From Thermoproteota archaeon (GTDB lineage: Archaea > Korarchaeota > Korarchaeia > B14-G2): a stretch of DNA of 6,480 nucleotides. A program made the translations under genes and the position numbers. Each line of letters starts with the position of its first letter. Within the stretch, counting starts at the first letter, position 1. Below the pieces are notes generated by a model. That model was not told the DNA's origin and did no database searches. It saw only the letters and a program-made list of their open reading frames with translations. Location of the stretch: positions 1 to 6,480 of the forward strand of contig QMWA01000101.1 in NCBI GenBank assembly GCA_003661385.1. The letters run 5' to 3'. Shown here in pieces: positions 1-5,676 of this stretch.

Positions 1-177
1 AAAGCCAGCAAAGTAGAGGTAACAGCACTCTAAGATAGCACACAACAGCCATAGGCACCAGCTGCCTAAGGATAGCAGGCTACAGGCAGCGCCTAGAGCT
101 TCTCAGCATCATCTGCTCACAAAACCTACAGCTGCACTTATTAGTAGCCCAGCTGCCTCCTAAGGCAGGCGAGCTAA
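1..177. other. No gene recognised (left window edge)
   Basis: I see no supported gene, RNA or repeat array here. One + frame stays open from position 39 through the antitoxin-like fragment that follows, but its translation before about 180 is rich in Leu, Cys, Ser and Gln, has no usable start codon and resembles no family I know. An AT-rich CTTATTAG at 137-144 could be a weak TATA box for the fragment downstream. The stretch shares the AGCTGC/CTAG-rich vocabulary of the rest of the window, so it is not obviously foreign DNA. Confidence 0.5.
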
Positions 178-335
178 GTGGCTGCTATTCTATAGTTTTG
201 CCTGATAAGACTCTAGCTGCTCTCAGGAAGAAGGCTGAGGCTGGGGGTAAGGAGCTAGAGGAGCTTGTCAGCGAAGCTGCGCGCGCACTGGCACGAAAGG
301 CTTATCAGAGCAGGCTCAGCTTATGGGAATGCTAA
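178..335 (+). pseudogene. Antitoxin-like (VapB / ribbon-helix-helix type) fragment
   Basis: Read in the frame ending at TAA 333-335, the DNA encodes SIVLPDKTLAALRKKAEA, then GGKELEELVSEAARALARKA and a short tail. The pattern of a short beta strand ending in LPD, a helix Leu-x-x-Leu-Arg-x-x-Ala, a Gly turn and a second helix LEELVxEAxRxL is typical of small archaeal VapB/CopG-like antitoxins. No ATG or GTG starts this frame. The nearest good start, GTG at 178-180, is one base out of phase: it reads four codons (M-A-A-I), then Leu, then hits TAG at 193-195. Adding one base near 189-191 would join it smoothly to SIVLPD, so a 1-bp deletion is a plausible cause of inactivation. An ATG at 329-331 overlaps the stop (ATGCTAA), as in toxin-antitoxin operons, but the frame it opens runs only 22 codons and does not resemble a PIN toxin. 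Alternatives are translation from TTG 198, or chance similarity. The family call rests on pattern only. Confidence 0.4.
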
Positions 336-620
336 CTGCAGCATATGGGTGCCCTATGGTGGGCAGCTCCCTAGCTCGTCGAGAAGGCAGGCAGTAGGCC
401 TTAGGTTAGTGGGGAAGCAGGGGGGTTCAGGAGGCTAGAGGCCTCTGGAGGAGAAGCCCAGGTTCTTCTAGCAGGCGTAGCCAGGGCCTCCTCACATCGA
501 GGACGAAGCTCAGCTGGCTTAGGTACAGGGAGGATGTGCAGTAGGGCTATCGGAACAGCTCTCATGCCTTCAACCTGCCTATATACTAATTCAGGCTTCC
601 TGGGAGCTCTAGTAAGTCTG
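336..620. other. Stretch without an intact gene
   Basis: Nothing here is a convincing gene. On the minus strand a 54-codon ORF (565 to 401; M-R-A-V-P-I-A-L-L-H...) starts 20 nt downstream of a TATATA sequence (585-580), but its Pro-rich C-terminal half fits no family I know. A neighbouring minus frame is protein-like in patches but is broken by TAG, TGA and TAG between about 590 and 540. That could be further debris of the iron-transporter relic next door or simply noise. I looked for a PIN toxin after the antitoxin-like fragment and found no Asp-containing PIN motifs. No tRNA or hairpin array was seen. Confidence 0.4.
578..587 (-). promoter_or_regulatory. TATATA element inside the gene-poor stretch
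   Basis: TATATA at 580-585, inside TATATACTAAT on the + strand, is the most AT-rich core element in the first kilobase and would work as a TATA box in either direction. On the minus strand an ATG lies at 565-563, 20 nt from the first T, a little short for a leaderless start. On the + strand no ORF begins about 25 nt downstream, so a non-coding transcript is possible but unsupported. It may be a leftover promoter. Confidence 0.25.
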
Positions 621-963
621 CTAGGCTACCTCTATGCCTAGGATCAGTGAGGCTAGCTTTCCTGTGGTGTATGCTGCTCTGCTTGGGCTCTCTAGCGGCT
701 CCTCTCTGACCCCATGCTCCTCCTCTGCTAGCACCCTAGCTAGGAGGCTTGGCTTCGCGGAGGCTTCAGCTGCAGCTTCCTCTGAGAGCCTTCTGCTGTA
801 GCCCTTCCTAAGCATGTACTCCACTACACTACTCATGAGAGCATGGGGGACATGGAGCGCTGCGCGCGCCTGTGGCGCCGCGGTGTAGCCTAGCGAGCAT
901 CCTGTAGACTGAGGCAGACAGCTTCTCTTCCCTCAGAGCCCTCTCAGCTGCTTCAGCTATCAT
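621..963 (-). pseudogene. Decayed VIT1/CCC1-family iron transporter with ferritin-like N-terminus
   Basis: Two overlapping minus-strand ORFs look like pieces of one gene. The first, 963 to 829 (44 aa), begins MIAEAAERALREEKLSASVY and continues RMLARLHRG. This resembles helix 1 of the rubrerythrin/ferritin-like domain found at the N-terminus of archaeal VIT1/CCC1 proteins. It then drifts into an unlikely Cys/Pro-rich tail. The second, 836 to 621 (71 aa), overlaps it by 8 nt (ATGAGTAG). It contains VEYMLRKGYSRRLSEEAAAE, LLARVLAEEEHGVREE and ESPSRAAYTTG, resembling the cytosolic segment of VIT1/CCC1 proteins (x-GxS-x-A--A-E, then -EE-G---E--ESP-RAA-YTG) just before the third membrane helix. The rest of the ferritin domain, the first membrane helices and all C-terminal helices are missing, so transport is not possible. 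A TATA box (TATTTAA, 993-987) lies 30 nt upstream of the ATG, so it may still be transcribed. Alternatively these are two genuine small proteins. The family assignment is by remembered pattern, not alignment. Confidence 0.55.
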
Positions 964-985
964 CCCTCAGCCACCATGAGCTCAG

Positions 986-994
986 CTTAAATAG
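986..994. promoter_or_regulatory. Shared TATA box between the iron-transporter relic and the GNAT gene
   Basis: CTTAAATAG on + (CTATTTAAG on -) is a near-palindromic TATA box in an otherwise GC-rich 61-bp gap. For the + gene, the first T at 987 lies 38 nt before the TTG start at 1025, predicting transcription from about 1013-1017. For the minus relic, the first T at 993 lies 30 nt before its ATG at 963, predicting a nearly leaderless transcript. Position and composition are direct observations. Use in both directions is inferred. Confidence 0.5.
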
Positions 995-1024
995 CTGCCT
1001 GAAATCCTGCAGAGGGTCGCAGCC

Positions 1025-1618
1025 TTGGAGTTCAAGAAGGTCAGGAAGATCCTCCTAAGATCTGACTGGAGGTACTCCAGCGAGAGGGAAAAGGGCTCCT
1101 ACGCATACATCCTCATGGAGCTCAAGCCAGAGGACGCTAAGCCAGCTATAGAGGCAGCTAGAGAGAAGGTGAAGAGGACCTTGGGCTCAGCTGTCAAGGT
1201 GAAGCCCCTGACACCAGATAGACTGGAGGACCTGGTCTACGTGTTCAACAGGTCTATGCTAGCTGCCCCAGACCCATACCAGCCTATCACACTGGAGGAA
1301 GCCAGGAAGTTCCCTATGGAAAGCACCTTCATAGCCTACCTCGGAGAGAGGCCGGTTGGCTTCATAGTATGCACCCTAGAGGGCAGGACTGGGGTCATAG
1401 CTGGGATAGGAGTAGACCCAGCTTACAGGAGGCGTAGGATAGCCACCGCGCTGGCGCTCAAGGCAACAGAGTACCTAGCTGAGAATGGCGTTGAGAAGGT
1501 TGTGTGCGAGGTCTACGAGGAGAACAAGCCTAGCTTGAGCTTCATAAGGAGCTTCGGCTTCAAGGAGGCTGGGAGACGCTATGTGGTGAAAGCCCCTGAA
1601 GCCAGCAGCCAGGCGTAA
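1025..1618 (+). CDS. GNAT-family N-acetyltransferase with N-terminal extension
   Basis: The predicted enzyme moves an acetyl group from acetyl-CoA to an amine; the substrate is unknown. The GNAT fold covers about residues 57-188 of 197. Strand [20 protein letters not shown] (101-120) leads into [20 protein letters not shown] (123-142), which is motif A with its acetyl-CoA pyrophosphate loop. The usual Gly of Q/R-x-x-G-x-G/A is Arg here (R-R-R-R-I-A), which is seen in other GNATs. Motif B follows as [20 protein letters not shown] (162-181), with the typical Asn-x-Pro and GF. Residues 1-56 are a basic, charged extension outside the core fold; the domain is not recognised. The start is TTG, because the frame is closed by TAG at 992-994, no ATG precedes it, and GAGGG (1012-1016) sits 8 nt upstream as a ribosome site. 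The gene is intact, ends in TAA, and lies 40 bp before gyaR in the same direction, so co-transcription is possible. RimI-like protein acetylation is one option among many. Confidence 0.85.
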   Translation: MEFKKVRKILLRSDWRYSSEREKGSYAYILMELKPEDAKPAIEAAREKVKRTLGSAVKVKPLTPDRLEDLVYVFNRSMLAAPDPYQPITLEEARKFPMESTFIAYLGERPVGFIVCTLEGRTGVIAGIGVDPAYRRRRIATALALKATEYLAENGVEKVVCEVYEENKPSLSFIRSFGFKEAGRRYVVKAPEASSQA

Positions 1619-1658
1619 CCATTTTGACCCCTGTAACCCTAGGCCTTCGGCTGATATC

Positions 1659-2660
1659 ATGGAGAAGCCCAAGCTCTACATGACCAGGCTGATCCCTGAG
1701 AGAGGTCTCAAGAAGATAAGGGAGAGGTTTGAGGTCGAGATATGGCCTGAGGAAGCTCCTCCACCAAAGGAGGTGATAGTAGAGAAGGTCAGGGGCAAAG
1801 ACGCCCTTGTGTCGCTGCTCACAGACAAGATAGACGCTGAGGTCATGGATGCCTCCCCAAACCTGAGGATAATAGCCCAGTACGCTGTCGGCTTCGACAA
1901 CATAGATCTGAAGGCTGCAACTGAACGCGGCATATACGTGACGAACACCCCTGGTGTCTTGACTGAGACTGTAGCAGACTTCGCATTCGCCCTGATGCTT
2001 GCTGCAGCAAGGCGTGTGGTTGAGGCAGACAGGTATGTGCGAGAAGGCAAGTGGAAGGTAGGCTGGCACCCTACGATGATGCTAGGCTACGACGTATACG
2101 AGAGGACACTCGGGATAGTGGGCTTGGGGAGGATAGGCTCAGCTGTAGCAAGGAGGGCAAAGGGCTTCAACATGAAGGTCATATACTACGATGTCAGGAG
2201 GAGGCCTGAGCTCGAAAGGGAGCTTGGAGTAGAGTACAGGCCGCTAGAGGAGCTGCTCAAGGACTCCGACTTCGTGAGCCTCCACGTCCCACTCACACCA
2301 GAGACGAGGCACATGATAGGTGAGAGGGAGCTCAGGATGATGAAGAAGACAGCAGTCCTTGTGAACACAGCTAGAGGCCCAGTCGTGGACGAGAAGGCCC
2401 TCTATAGGGCTCTTAAGGAGGGGTGGATTGCTGCAGCTGCCCTCGACGTGTTCGAGAAGGAGCCTACCCCCGTGGACAACCCCCTGCTTGAGCTCAGCAA
2501 CGTCGTTGTAGCCCCGCACATAGCTAGCGCGAGCTTCGAGACGAGGTCCAGGATGGCTGAGATGGTGGCTGAGAACCTGATAGCGTTCTTGGAAGGCAGG
2601 ACGCCGCCAAACCTAGTGAACAAGGAGGTTGTGGAGGTGAGGAAGCCAGGGTTCAGCTGA
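1659..2660 (+). CDS. gyaR: Glyoxylate reductase, D-2-hydroxyacid dehydrogenase family
   Basis: Cytosolic NAD(P)H-dependent reduction of glyoxylate to glycolate; related enzymes also use hydroxypyruvate. The 333-aa length matches Thermococcus/Pyrococcus GyaR, and similarity is visible end to end, down to the closing [13 protein letters not shown]. The substrate-domain loop is [10 protein letters not shown] (74-83), followed by [20 protein letters not shown] (91-110). The Rossmann nucleotide loop is GLGRIG (155-160). Catalytic residues are Arg239 in NTARG, Glu268 in DVFEKEP and His287 in APHIAS. After the second Rossmann strand the sequence is YYDVRRR, with Asp178 where Pyrococcus GyaR, as I recall, has Ser-Arg-Thr. 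An Asp there usually favours NADH, so cofactor preference may differ, although the following Arg residues could still bind a phosphate. No clear SD or TATA box lies just before the ATG, which fits co-transcription with the GNAT gene. The stop codon overlaps that of the convergent CBS gene. D-3-phosphoglycerate dehydrogenase is less likely, as there is no ACT domain. Confidence 0.93.
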   Translation: MEKPKLYMTRLIPERGLKKIRERFEVEIWPEEAPPPKEVIVEKVRGKDALVSLLTDKIDAEVMDASPNLRIIAQYAVGFDNIDLKAATERGIYVTNTPGVLTETVADFAFALMLAAARRVVEADRYVREGKWKVGWHPTMMLGYDVYERTLGIVGLGRIGSAVARRAKGFNMKVIYYDVRRRPELERELGVEYRPLEELLKDSDFVSLHVPLTPETRHMIGERELRMMKKTAVLVNTARGPVVDEKALYRALKEGWIAAAALDVFEKEPTPVDNPLLELSNVVVAPHIASASFETRSRMAEMVAENLIAFLEGRTPPNLVNKEVVEVRKPGFS

Positions 2661-3450
2661 GAAGGCACTTCTTCACAACCTTTCTTCTGTCAATCATGCC
2701 AGCTAGCACATGCTCCTCGTCTAGCACTGGGAGAGCTGGAACCTTCTCCTCAACCATGACCTCAGCTGCTTCACCAAGCGTCTGGCTCAGCCTGATGTAA
2801 GGCGGGTTCTGGATCATTATATCCTCCATCCTAACAAGCCTGAGCCTCTCCTCAAGCTGAGCTGGGAGCTGAGTGTCCTTCCTCAGCTGGATCAGGGCCC
2901 TAGCAACCTCCCTCTCAGTCACAAGCCCAACCAGCTGCTCCCCCTCTATCACAGCTAGAGCCTTGAGGTCCCACGCGAACATAAGCTTCCTCACATGCAG
3001 TAGAGTAGAGCTCGTCTTCACTGAGGCTATACTCTCGACAACCCCCTCTCTAACAGGCTTGCTGCACTCTACGCATGCCTTAAGCACGTCAGTCAAGGTC
3101 AAGATCCCGACAAGCTCCTCTCCATCCATGACAGCTAGAGAGCTCATGTCCCTCTCAAGCATCTCCCTAGCAGCTCTCTTCAGCGAGGTCTTTGGGGAGA
3201 CTGAGACCAAGCCCTCTGAGCAGACTGAGACAACCCTTATCTTGGAGAGCGCAGCCTGAGCTGTCTTCAGCGAGGCCAGCCTGTCAACGAGGTCTCTGAG
3301 CGTGACCACAGCGAAGGGCTTCCCGCCCCTGGTGACGACGACATGAGATATGCTATGCTTCTCCATGAGCTCAAAGGCCTCAGAGACGAGCGCGCTCTTG
3401 TCTATTGTTATAACAGGCTGGCTCATGTAGCCTTCCACAGTAGCCTTCAT
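2653..3450 (-). CDS. Quadruple CBS-domain protein (second gene of the CBS operon)
   Basis: A 265-aa soluble protein made only of CBS modules, at about residues 8-57, 80-128, 137-188 and 209-262, that is two Bateman pairs with no enzyme or membrane part. CBS pairs commonly bind AMP, ATP or SAM and regulate partner proteins. The ribose-contacting T-x-x-D is kept in repeats 1 (VTLRD, 49-53) and 2 (LTLTD, 117-121), is Glu in repeat 3 (VTERE, 177-181) and is lost in repeat 4 (MIDRRK). Ligand binding is therefore probably concentrated in the first pair (inference). Its ATG directly follows the TAG stop of the upstream CBS gene. A strong SD, GGAGGTG (complement of 3456-3462), lies within the last codons of that gene, 5 nt from the ATG, so translation is probably coupled. 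Its TGA lies in the same palindrome as the gyaR stop. The target is unknown; the two proteins may form a complex. Confidence 0.9.
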   Translation of the reverse strand: MKATVEGYMSQPVITIDKSALVSEAFELMEKHSISHVVVTRGGKPFAVVTLRDLVDRLASLKTAQAALSKIRVVSVCSEGLVSVSPKTSLKRAAREMLERDMSSLAVMDGEELVGILTLTDVLKACVECSKPVREGVVESIASVKTSSTLLHVRKLMFAWDLKALAVIEGEQLVGLVTEREVARALIQLRKDTQLPAQLEERLRLVRMEDIMIQNPPYIRLSQTLGEAAEVMVEEKVPALPVLDEEHVLAGMIDRRKVVKKCLLS

Positions 3451-4275
3451 CTAAACACCTCCAAGCACCCTCACGACTCCAGTCTTCGTCACCATCCCAG
3501 CTAGGTTCCCTCTCGAGTCTAGGACTGGAAGCCCACTGTACCCTGTCTCAACCATGGCTCTAGCTGCCTCAGCAAGCTCCCCGTCCAGGCTTGCTGTTGT
3601 AACCTCCCTGTCCATGGCCTCACTGACCTTCAAGCTGCCAAGCTCATCAGAGATCCTCCCCATGCTCGTGTCCACAACAGAAACCTTGCTCCTCTTCTCC
3701 AGGAAGACCAAGGTCCTCAAGCCTACCACGCCAACCAGCTCATCTCCCTCAGTGACACAGAGGCACTTCACTCCCTTGGAGAGCATGAGGTCAGCTGCCC
3801 TAGCTATGCTAGTCACGGGAGAAACCCTTACAGCCTCGCTCAGGGCTTCTCTCGTGCTGTGGCCAGCTGGGTGCTCAGCATAGAACCTAGCTGCATCAGT
3901 CTTGGTGAAGACCCCCATAGGCTCGTCTCTATTCAAGACCAGCAGCCCACTCACCTGCCTCTCAGTCATGAGCCTGCAGGCTTCAGAAATGCTGCTCCCT
4001 GGCTCACATGAGAGGAGAGGCCCTCTTGTCATGGCTCTGGTCACAACCATGTCTGAGAGAGGCCTCCACTTCCACACAGCCTTCTTCCTGACAAGCCTCC
4101 TAAGCACATCTGTCATCGTGACGACGCCAATGATCCTATCCTTCTCGTCGACCACGAACGCCCTGGAGACATCCCTCTCAAGGAATATGTTCATGAGGTG
4201 CCCTATCGTGTCGTTAACCCCAACGCATAGGATCTCCTCTGTCATATAGTCCTTGACAGCATAGCTTGATGCCAC
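3451..4275 (-). CDS. Quadruple CBS-domain protein (first gene of the CBS operon)
   Basis: A 274-aa stand-alone CBS protein with repeats at about residues 6-62, 77-131, 145-190 and 216-270 and no other domain. Repeat 1 begins YAVKDYMTEEILCVGVNDTI and ends VVTMTD (51-56). Repeat 2 ends VFTKTD (122-127). Repeats 3 and 4 have lost the ribose-binding Asp (GLRTLV and VTKTGV). As in its partner, adenine nucleotide binding is expected mainly in the first half. I choose GTG at 4275 as the start: it places the first residues just before the first CBS motif, has a GGGGGG ribosome site (4288-4283) 7 nt upstream, and lies 38 nt from the TATA box. An ATG at 4308 would add 11 residues (M-L-A-P-Q-V-K-G-G-S-L), but it lies inside that TATA box and could not be on the transcript. 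The similar domain plan suggests the two genes arose by duplication, though their sequences have diverged widely. Function beyond ligand sensing is unknown. Confidence 0.88.
   Translation of the reverse strand: MASSYAVKDYMTEEILCVGVNDTIGHLMNIFLERDVSRAFVVDEKDRIIGVVTMTDVLRRLVRKKAVWKWRPLSDMVVTRAMTRGPLLSCEPGSSISEACRLMTERQVSGLLVLNRDEPMGVFTKTDAARFYAEHPAGHSTREALSEAVRVSPVTSIARAADLMLSKGVKCLCVTEGDELVGVVGLRTLVFLEKRSKVSVVDTSMGRISDELGSLKVSEAMDREVTTASLDGELAEAARAMVETGYSGLPVLDSRGNLAGMVTKTGVVRVLGGV
3456..3462 (-). promoter_or_regulatory. Strong ribosome-binding site of the second CBS gene
   Basis: GGAGGTG on the minus strand is a full match to the archaeal anti-SD. It lies within the Gly-Gly-Val codons ending the upstream gene and 5 nt before the next ATG. 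It fixes the second gene's start and supports reinitiation or coupling across the TAG-ATG junction. Confidence 0.85.
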
Positions 4276-4306
4276 CAGACTACCCCCCTTTACCTGGGGA
4301 GCCAGC

Positions 4307-4314
4307 ATTTAAAG
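4307..4314. promoter_or_regulatory. Bidirectional TATA box between the CBS operon and DUF72
   Basis: TTTAAA (4308-4313) is a perfect palindrome and the only AT-rich core element in the 56-bp gap between the divergent starts. On + it lies 24 nt before the DUF72 ATG at 4332, predicting a leaderless mRNA. On - it lies 38 nt before the CBS GTG at 4275, predicting a short leader that carries the G-rich ribosome site. One TATA-binding protein site could thus serve both genes, and the two would compete. This is inferred from spacing. Confidence 0.6.
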
Positions 4315-4331
4315 GCTATGCCACCTTAGCC

Positions 4332-5090
4332 ATGGGGGTCAGCCTGGAGCTCAAGGTAGGGTGCTGTGGGTTCCCTGTTTCGAGGAGCAGGTACTTTGAG
4401 CACATGAAGGTTGTTGAGGTGCAGTCCACTTTCTACAAGCTGCCTAGGGTTAGCACCGCAGAGAAGTGGAGGAGGGAGGCTCCAGAGGGCTTCGAGTACA
4501 CAGCTAAGGCATGGCAGCCCATGACGCACCCCCCAACATCCCCGACGTGGAGGAAGGCTAAGCTCAAGCTCCCAGGCAGCCCTGAGGCGTACGGGCACCT
4601 GAAGCCCACGAAAGAGAACCTGGAGGCATGGGAGGAGGCTAGGAGGGTATACAAGGCCATGGCATGCACCATAGTGGTCTTCCAGTGCCCTCCGACGTTC
4701 AAGATGACAGAGCAGTCCATAAGAGACATGAGGGAGTTCTTCCAGGCGATAGCAGGGGAGTTCAAGCTGGCGTGGGAGCCTAGGCATGAGAGCTGGCACA
4801 GCAGCCCTAGCACAGTGAGGAAGCTATGCACTGACCTAGAGCTCATACACGTCACTGACATAATGAAGAGGCCTCCCCAAGACCTGTCTCCAACCCTGTA
4901 CACGAGGCTCCACGGCTTAGGCCGGGAGATAAACTACAGCTACAAGTACACTCAGCAGGACCTCGAGAGGCTCATATCGCTTGTAGAAGAGCGCTCAGAG
5001 GGCAAAAGGGAGGCATACATCATGTTCAACAACATCAGGATGTGGGATGATGCCCTAAAGCTCCTGGAGCTCCTGTCATCCAGGAGATAA
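4332..5090 (+). CDS. DUF72 (YecE-like) TIM-barrel protein
   Basis: A 252-aa cytosolic protein of the DUF72 family, a TIM-barrel-fold family with no established reaction. Family motifs appear in order: VGCCGFP (9-15), VVEVQSTFYKLP (27-38), FEYTAKAWQPMTHP (54-67), VVFQCPPTF (115-123), WEPRHESW (148-155), IHVTD (172-176), LYTRLHG (189-195) and YIMFNN (229-234). Length and motif spacing are normal, so it is intact. The frame is open upstream to a TTG at 4266, which would add 22 residues (M-M-P-P-D-Y...). I prefer the ATG at 4332 because it sits 24 nt after TTTAAA, lies just before the first family motif, and avoids overlapping the CBS gene on the other strand. No SD precedes it, as expected for a leaderless mRNA. 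There is no neighbour that reveals its substrate. Links to nucleic acid or metal metabolism in the literature are weak, so I assign none. Confidence 0.9.
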   Translation: MGVSLELKVGCCGFPVSRSRYFEHMKVVEVQSTFYKLPRVSTAEKWRREAPEGFEYTAKAWQPMTHPPTSPTWRKAKLKLPGSPEAYGHLKPTKENLEAWEEARRVYKAMACTIVVFQCPPTFKMTEQSIRDMREFFQAIAGEFKLAWEPRHESWHSSPSTVRKLCTDLELIHVTDIMKRPPQDLSPTLYTRLHGLGREINYSYKYTQQDLERLISLVEERSEGKREAYIMFNNIRMWDDALKLLELLSSRR

Positions 5091-5123
5091 GTGGGCTAGA
5101 GCACCAGCTTCACCCATCGAAAC

Positions 5124-5132
5124 CCTTATTAA
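5124..5132 (+). promoter_or_regulatory. TATA box of the DUF151 gene
   Basis: CCTTATTAA (TTATTAA at 5126-5132) lies 37 nt before the TTG start, predicting transcription near 5150-5153. The short leader would include the G-rich stretch GGCGGT (5154-5159). It indicates that this gene has its own promoter rather than depending on DUF72 transcription. Confidence 0.55.
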
Positions 5133-5162
5133 CCACAAGCCCACACCCACTGTGGCGGTTCT

Positions 5163-5612
5163 TTGAGCGAGTTCGTGAAGACAAGAGTAGCAGGCCTGAT
5201 GGCACTAGAGACCCCACTAGGCCCCTCTCCTGTAGTCCTCCTTGAAGATGACAAGGAGAGGATCCTGCTGATAGTCATAGGGAGAGCAGAGGCCTCCTCG
5301 ATAGCTGTAGCACTAGAAGGCAGAGAGTCAGAGGTGCCCCTCTCACACGACGTGTTCCTGGATGCGATGAAGAAGTTTGGGATAACTCTAAGGGAAGCAA
5401 GGATATACGGGATAGAGGGGCAGAGGTTCCTGGCGAAGCTCATCCTGGAGTCCAGCGCTGGGACGAGGGAGATTGAAGCTAGGCCAAGCGACAGCATAGC
5501 TCTAGCGCTCAGAGCTGAGGTCCCTATAACAGTGTCAGAGGACGTAATGGAGCAGGCATCCTTCTCCAAGAGCGAGCTCCTGGGAGAGGAGGGGGCGGAG
5601 GAGGCCGAGTAA
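5163..5612 (+). CDS. DUF151 / bifunctional nuclease (BFN) family protein
   Basis: A 149-aa soluble protein whose whole length is the BFN (DUF151) domain. Diagnostic segments are PVVLLEDDKERILLIVIGRA (23-42) followed by EASSIAVALEG, the central PLSHDVFLDAMKKFGI (59-74), and RPSDSIALALRAEVPITVSE (107-126) followed by DVMEQA. Plant members are reported to cleave both RNA and DNA; archaeal activity is not established, so nuclease is a family label here. The tail is unusually acidic (GEEGAEEAE). The start is TTG at 5163, with GGCGGT (5154-5159) 3 nt upstream as a tight, imperfect ribosome site. GTG at 5175 is an alternative that would shorten the protein by four residues. A hairpin with T-run follows directly after the stop. 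Being flanked by its own TATA box and a terminator, it appears monocistronic. Confidence 0.88.
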   Translation: MSEFVKTRVAGLMALETPLGPSPVVLLEDDKERILLIVIGRAEASSIAVALEGRESEVPLSHDVFLDAMKKFGITLREARIYGIEGQRFLAKLILESSAGTREIEARPSDSIALALRAEVPITVSEDVMEQASFSKSELLGEEGAEEAE

Positions 5613-5639
5613 GGCTTTCTCAAAGCCCCCGAGCTTTTT
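5613..5639 (+). terminator. Hairpin plus T-run after the DUF151 gene
   Basis: GGCTTT-CTC-AAAGCC (5613-5627) forms a 6-bp stem with a 3-nt loop starting right after the TAA. A TTTTT run (5635-5639) follows 7 nt later. Archaeal termination depends mainly on T-runs, so the T-run is likely the active part and the stem may help release or protect the 3' end. Confidence 0.5.
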
Positions 5640-5647
5640 CCGCAACG

Positions 5648-5656
5648 GAAATAAAG
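5648..5656 (+). promoter_or_regulatory. TATA box of the Mth938-like gene
   Basis: GAAATAAAG (AAATAAA at 5649-5655) with a purine-rich flank (CGGA) resembling a BRE. The first A of the core lies 28 nt before the ATG at 5677, so transcription should start at or within a few bases of the start codon. No SD is present, consistent with a leaderless mRNA. Confidence 0.6.
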
Positions 5657-5676
5657 CTCCACAGCATAGGGCTCCC

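Noticed and set aside
423-440. GGGTTCAGGAGGC, resembling a tRNA T-loop
   Set aside because: The T-arm stem does not pair and no D-arm, anticodon arm or acceptor stem can be drawn around it.
401-565. N-terminal piece of an archaemetzincin-type protease
   Set aside because: Only a vague likeness in the first residues; no HExxH zinc motif occurs in any nearby frame.
1560-2069. 169-codon minus-strand ORF opposite the GNAT/gyaR genes
   Set aside because: It lies antisense to two clearly conserved genes; its translation is Cys/His/Pro-rich and has no recognisable pattern.
3554-4249. Two + strand ORFs opposite the first CBS gene
   Set aside because: The Ser/Thr/Leu-rich products are the usual mirror of CBS coding sequence; the minus-strand frame carries the CBS motifs.
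4276-4308. ATG 4308 as start of the first CBS gene
   Set aside because: This ATG overlaps the TATA box itself, so it should not be on the mRNA; GTG 4275 has a ribosome site and the right domain position.
4266-4331. 22-residue N-terminal extension of DUF72 from TTG 4266
   Set aside because: It would begin inside the CBS coding sequence and span the TTTAAA box; the ATG at 4332 fits both the promoter and the family's usual start.
4326-4903. Minus-strand ORFs of 156-157 codons opposite DUF72
   Set aside because: The + strand has every DUF72 motif in order; the antisense products are low-complexity Leu/Pro/Cys-rich.
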